Positions 22,731 to 24,934 of a DNA stretch of 24,934 nt are shown in pieces. Every line of letters begins with the position of its first letter. The stretch's first letter is position 1. The DNA lies in the IMG/VR virus record IMGVR_UViG_3300036827_000081, positions 1-24,934 of that record. The stretch is one strand, 5' to 3'. The position numbers and the translations under genes are program-made. Below the pieces are notes generated by a model, which did not search any database, was not told the origin of the DNA, and saw only the letters and a program-made list of their open reading frames with translations. The DNA comes from a virus.

Positions 22731-22967
22731 ATGCCACAGTGGATCGTCCGCTTCCTGATCCGGCAGGGCTTGCGGGTGCCATGCCCCTGGTGCTTCCGCA
22801 ACCCGATCCGCGTCGACGCGATCAAGCGACACGCCGAAGCCTTCCACTTCCCGCAGCATTGCACCGTGTGCCTTCGCATCCAGAGCGCGCATCCCCAGAG
22901 CGGGACCTCGCCGAACTACTACATCCCCTGCGAAGGCGGTCAGTTCGTGACGGAGGTGTGGCAGTGA
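22731..22967 (+). CDS. Small zinc-finger-like protein
   Basis: 78 residues, starting immediately after the preceding stop with AGGAGG upstream. Candidate zinc ligands are Cys18/Cys21 (CPWC), His34 and His39 in a helix (AIKRHAEAFH), and Cys44/Cys47 (CTVC), i.e. enough for one C2H2-type and one further knuckle or for one treble-clef-like site. The C-terminus is polar. Such small fingers in phages often bind nucleic acid or host proteins; no target can be named. It overlaps the next GTG by four bases. Confidence 0.65.
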   Translation: MPQWIVRFLIRQGLRVPCPWCFRNPIRVDAIKRHAEAFHFPQHCTVCLRIQSAHPQSGTSPNYYIPCEGGQFVTEVWQ

Positions 22968-23077
22968 AGCAGGACATCGCTCGATGCTTCGTGCTGCTCG
23001 GTTTGTTCGTAGTCGCCGGCGCGCTGTGGTTCGGCCTGGCGGTCGGGATCGCGAAGCTGTTTGGAGGTGCGAAATGA
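22964..23077 (+). CDS. Single-membrane-segment microprotein
   Basis: 37 residues from GTG 22964, overlapping neighbours by four bases on each side (GTGA, ATGA). GGAGG lies about 8 bases upstream. Residues 9-30 form one membrane helix (CFVLLGLFVVAGALWFGLAVGI) after a short charged start; the end is Lys/Gly. Function unknown; holin-like, superinfection-exclusion or small regulator roles are all possible. Confidence 0.6.
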   Translation: MKQDIARCFVLLGLFVVAGALWFGLAVGIAKLFGGAK

Positions 23078-23235
23078 AGAGCTGGCTAATTGGCGGGATC
23101 TGTACTGCCGTCATCGTGGCCGGGTGCTTGCTGGCCTACCCGGGTGCTCCTGGGCGACACCTGGCGGGCCTGACGCTTATGACTGCCGGCGTGTCGGGCG
23201 TCGCTGAGCTGGTCAGGGGGAGGGCGAAGCCATGA
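23074..23235 (+). CDS. Small membrane protein
   Basis: 53 residues with ATGA overlap to the preceding gene and a GGAGG site 7 bases upstream. Residues 4-23 are hydrophobic (WLIGGICTAVIVAGCLLAYP) and a second weak hydrophobic stretch follows (LAGLTLMTAGVSGVAEL), so it may cross the membrane twice. It ends with a basic RGRAKP. The two adjacent membrane microproteins could work together, for example as lysis or exclusion factors; this is inferred from adjacency only. Confidence 0.6.
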   Translation: MKSWLIGGICTAVIVAGCLLAYPGAPGRHLAGLTLMTAGVSGVAELVRGRAKP

Positions 23236-23423
23236 AGTGCCGTATCTGCGGCTGCACCGAGCGCGAGCCCTGCAACCCGCCCTGTAGCTGGGCCCGCGGC
23301 GAAGGCGATCTCTGCTCGACCTGCGACGAGATGACCGATAGCCTGGTTGCATGGCACTTGGCTGCCTTCAAACCTACACTGACCCGGCTCGTGCGCGAGG
23401 TCCGAATCCGGCTGGCCTCATGA
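23232..23423 (+). CDS. Cysteine-rich small phage protein
   Basis: 63 residues, overlapping both neighbours by four bases. It contains Cys3, Cys6, Cys8, Cys14, Cys18, Cys28 and Cys31 in the pattern CxxCxC...C...C...CxxC (MKCRICGCTEREPC, LCSTC). This start is common in small phage proteins of unknown function and fits zinc binding. A C-terminal amphipathic helix (LAAFKPTLTRLVREVRIRL) follows. Role unknown. Confidence 0.75.
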   Translation: MKCRICGCTEREPCNPPCSWARGEGDLCSTCDEMTDSLVAWHLAAFKPTLTRLVREVRIRLAS

Positions 23424-23632
23424 GGTTCACTGCGCTCAGATTCGATAAGGACGCCGCGGAGACGGTCGAGATCCCCCCGGCGCGGCGCCTGGTGCGGCTG
23501 CTCTATCCCAACGGCGACTTCCTGCTGTTCACCGCGTTTATCCAGACTAGCGCCACGGGCGACGTGGCCTTTGAGTCCATCGATATCGTGGAGCGCGGCA
23601 ACCTCGGGCGCTCTACGGAGGGAGCGGACTGA
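23420..23632 (+). CDS. Small hypothetical protein
   Basis: 70 residues from an ATG that overlaps the preceding stop (ATGA). Strand-rich pattern: MRFTALRFD, VEIPPARRLVRLLYPNGDFLLFTAFI, VAFESIDIVERG. It looks like a compact beta domain; no cysteine or membrane segment. The ribosome site is weak (the start is coupled). No family recognised. Confidence 0.65.
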   Translation: MRFTALRFDKDAAETVEIPPARRLVRLLYPNGDFLLFTAFIQTSATGDVAFESIDIVERGNLGRSTEGAD

Positions 23633-23636
23633 GGCT

Positions 23637-23849
23637 ATGAGCGGCTGGAATGAGTGGGCGCGCGAACTGGATTCGCTCGGGCAGCGAGAACGCATCTTCG
23701 ACGCTCCCGGCCAGAAATACGCATGCGGGGGTAACCGTCCGCGCCGCCCTTACCTGGGCGAGGGCGGGCTGTTCTTTCTGTTTTTCAATAGCGGCATGTC
23801 TCCCATGCAAGCTCTGGGTGAGGCACTGGTAGAACAGGACGGCGAGTGA
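23637..23849 (+). CDS. Small hypothetical protein
   Basis: 70 residues; the ATG follows the previous stop by four bases, with GGAGGGAG 10-17 bases upstream. It starts SGWNEWARELDSLGQRERIF, then a Gly/Arg-rich middle and a hydrophobic GGLFFLFFNSG stretch that is too short for a sure membrane segment, followed by a helix PMQALGEALVEQ. Function unknown. The stop overlaps the resolvase GTG by four bases. Confidence 0.6.
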   Translation: MSGWNEWARELDSLGQRERIFDAPGQKYACGGNRPRRPYLGEGGLFFLFFNSGMSPMQALGEALVEQDGE

Positions 23850-24289
23850 GTACAGACCCGGTTCGCATCCATATCCCGGTTCTGATTCCCTCGAAGAAGA
23901 ACATGCTCAAGCCGCGCGCGCCGGGTTCTCGCGGCCGGGCATATCACTACGACACGGAGACCAGCGCGCTGCTGGACGCCACGATCGCGTGGCTGCGGAA
24001 GGCCTGGGCGCCTCGCCTTCCGGTCGAGAGCCCGCTGGTCCAGGTTCACTACTTCGTTTTGCACCGCCGCCAGGACCGCGATGGGATCTGGACCACGGTG
24101 CTCGATTGCTGCAAGAAAGCGGGTGTCATCCACGACGACAACATTCGCTGGTTCAACGGCTATGTCATCCATCACCCCGCGGTGCTCGTGGGACACCAGC
24201 GCGACGCCGGGGTGGTGTTGGAGGTCAGAACAGGCGGCGCGTGGATAGTGGAAGCGCTGCAAGAAAAGGGAGCAACAAATGGAGACTGA
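23846..24289 (+). CDS. rusA: RusA-like Holliday junction resolvase
   Basis: 147 residues from GTG 23846 (GTGA overlap). The RusA layout is visible: N-terminal IPVLIPSKKNM, then a LVQVHYFVLHRRQDRDG strand-turn with Asp77 and Asp79, TTVLDCCKKAGVIHDDN with Asp97/Asp98, and the C-terminal AGVVLEVRTG strand. These acidic residues bind Mg and cut four-way junctions as a dimer; in phages this resolves recombination intermediates or branched DNA before packaging. The usual DxDN motif is DRDG here, so the conserved Asn is replaced by Gly, which could lower activity. The surrounding small genes are early or accessory, which fits. Confidence 0.8.
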   Translation: MSTDPVRIHIPVLIPSKKNMLKPRAPGSRGRAYHYDTETSALLDATIAWLRKAWAPRLPVESPLVQVHYFVLHRRQDRDGIWTTVLDCCKKAGVIHDDNIRWFNGYVIHHPAVLVGHQRDAGVVLEVRTGGAWIVEALQEKGATNGD

Positions 24290-24383
24290 TGGGCCAGATC
24301 CCCGTGCAATGCATTCCGCCGCGGACCGGGTGAGTGACGCATTGCGCGACGCCTTAGCTGCGCAGAAAGGTGGTGGCTTATGA
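24279..24383 (+). CDS. Possible 34-residue protein
   Basis: An ATG at 24279 with AAAAGGGAG upstream overlaps the resolvase end by 11 bases, and the stop overlaps the next ATG by four bases. The product has a helix (HSAADRVSDALRDALAAQ) and a Gly tail. The coupling and ribosome site make it plausible, but it is very short. Confidence 0.45.
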   Translation: METDGPDPRAMHSAADRVSDALRDALAAQKGGGL

Positions 24384-24763
24384 ACGGCAGCCTGAACAGC
24401 GGTGGCCGGCGCTCGGTCGGACTGCGCCTGCCAGGAGACCCGCCCCACGAGGAGATGAGGGAACCAGAAGCGCAGACGCCCCTTGAGGCCGCGCGCGAAA
24501 CCCTGGAACGGTCGGCGGGCGAAGGTCCCAAGGGCACGTTTGCGGAAGCGATCGCGAGGCGCCCGACCAGCAACCCGGTTATTCTGCTGGGGCAGATGCG
24601 CCTCGACGCCGGCATCGTGGTCGCGACCCTGAGCGAGCTCCCTAAGGCGCACGCCCACTACGAAAGCCGGCTGCGGTCGATCATCGCGAGCTGCAGCAGC
24701 ATCGCGCGGGCCTGCCGCGAGCTGATCGAGGACGAGACCCGAAGGCAGGAGGGCAGCGTATGA
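24380..24763 (+). CDS. Hypothetical protein
   Basis: 127 residues, starting by ATGA overlap with AAAGGTGG 7-14 bases upstream. The N-terminal 30 residues are polar and Pro/Gly-rich, then helices LEAARETLERSAGE and FAEAIARRP, a short LLGQMRLDAGIVVATLSEL and a longer amphipathic helix SRLRSIIASCSSIARACRELIEDETRR. Not recognised; a helical phage accessory protein. It overlaps the final gene start by four bases. Confidence 0.6.
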   Translation: MNGSLNSGGRRSVGLRLPGDPPHEEMREPEAQTPLEAARETLERSAGEGPKGTFAEAIARRPTSNPVILLGQMRLDAGIVVATLSELPKAHAHYESRLRSIIASCSSIARACRELIEDETRRQEGSV

Positions 24764-24934
24764 GCGGACCCGTCGACACAACCCTCGCGAGGTACTTCCG
24801 CGAGCACCCCGGCGCCAGTCCTGGCCGCGACCAGGCATTCACCGATGGATTGACGGCGCTACTCGAAGGCCGCAGCGACGAGGTGGTGTTGCTGTGCTAC
24901 CTGTCGCTGATCATCACGACCGCGCGGCGGCTGG
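24760..24934 (+). CDS. Hypothetical protein (partial, runs off window)
   Basis: The ATG overlaps the preceding stop (ATGA), with GGAGGG 5-10 bases upstream. The 58 visible codons start SGPVDTTLARYFREHPGASPG, then a helix AFTDGLTALLEGRSDEVVLLCYLSLIITTARRL, which is partly hydrophobic. The end lies beyond the window, so neither length nor function can be given. Confidence 0.55.
   Translation, partial: MSGPVDTTLARYFREHPGASPGRDQAFTDGLTALLEGRSDEVVLLCYLSLIITTARRL

Noticed and set aside
1-24934. tRNA, rRNA, integrase, insertion sequence or attachment site
   Set aside because: None could be recognised by reading; no transposase or recombinase motif and no clear cloverleaf was seen, although a tRNA scan was not possible.

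Overview
The window is a GC-rich, almost gap-free run of genes, all on the + strand. It is best read as the late (virion) module of a tailed double-stranded DNA phage or prophage, followed by its early/accessory module. Marker families are the C-terminus of a terminase large subunit, an HK97-type portal, prohead protease and major capsid protein, head-tail connectors, a tail tube protein, a tail chaperone pair with a -1 frameshift site, a 1365-residue tape measure protein and tail-tip proteins. No sheath or contractile baseplate genes are seen, so a long non-contractile tail (siphovirus-like) is inferred. No integrase, attachment site, tRNA or bacterial flank is seen, so phage and prophage cannot be told apart. 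The host is unknown. High GC and strong Shine-Dalgarno sites, one of them a 15-base match to the common bacterial 16S 3' end, point only to a GC-rich bacterium.

Layout. 1-4158: terminase end, portal, protease and capsid. 4159-4486: a mostly structural intergenic stretch with a possible small ORF, a strong hairpin and an extended -10-like element. 4487-6848: head-tail joining genes. 6913-7763: a family 2 glycosyltransferase and a small zinc-ribbon protein, unusual cargo inside a tail operon. 7818-9116: tail tube protein and the frameshifted chaperone pair. 9153-18874: tape measure and tail-tip/receptor-side proteins, including one with eleven SEAWG-type repeats. 18890-19186: a holin/XhlA-like membrane protein. 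19277-19895: a ribbon-helix-helix regulator behind a structured leader, plus two small unknowns. 19978-21714: a large ParB-like protein. 21715-24934: a chain of small, mostly 4-base-overlapping genes including cysteine-rich proteins, two single-membrane-segment microproteins and a RusA-like resolvase.

How it fits together. Terminase, portal, protease and capsid build and fill the head. Connectors 4487-6848 join head to tail. The tube protein polymerises on the tape measure with help from the chaperones, and the 13285-18874 proteins form the tip. The glycosyltransferase may decorate virion proteins. Regulation appears to rely on RNA: hairpins after the capsid and tube genes, a repeated CTCTCTGGAGAA leader at four gene starts, a programmed frameshift, and a leader that can hide the ribosome site of the ribbon-helix-helix gene. 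No endolysin and no replication protein were recognised here. The strongest unusual signals are the repeated leader with out-of-frame decoy starts, the sequestered ribosome site at 19233-19275, and the glycosyltransferase in the tail module. None is proven to be a new system.
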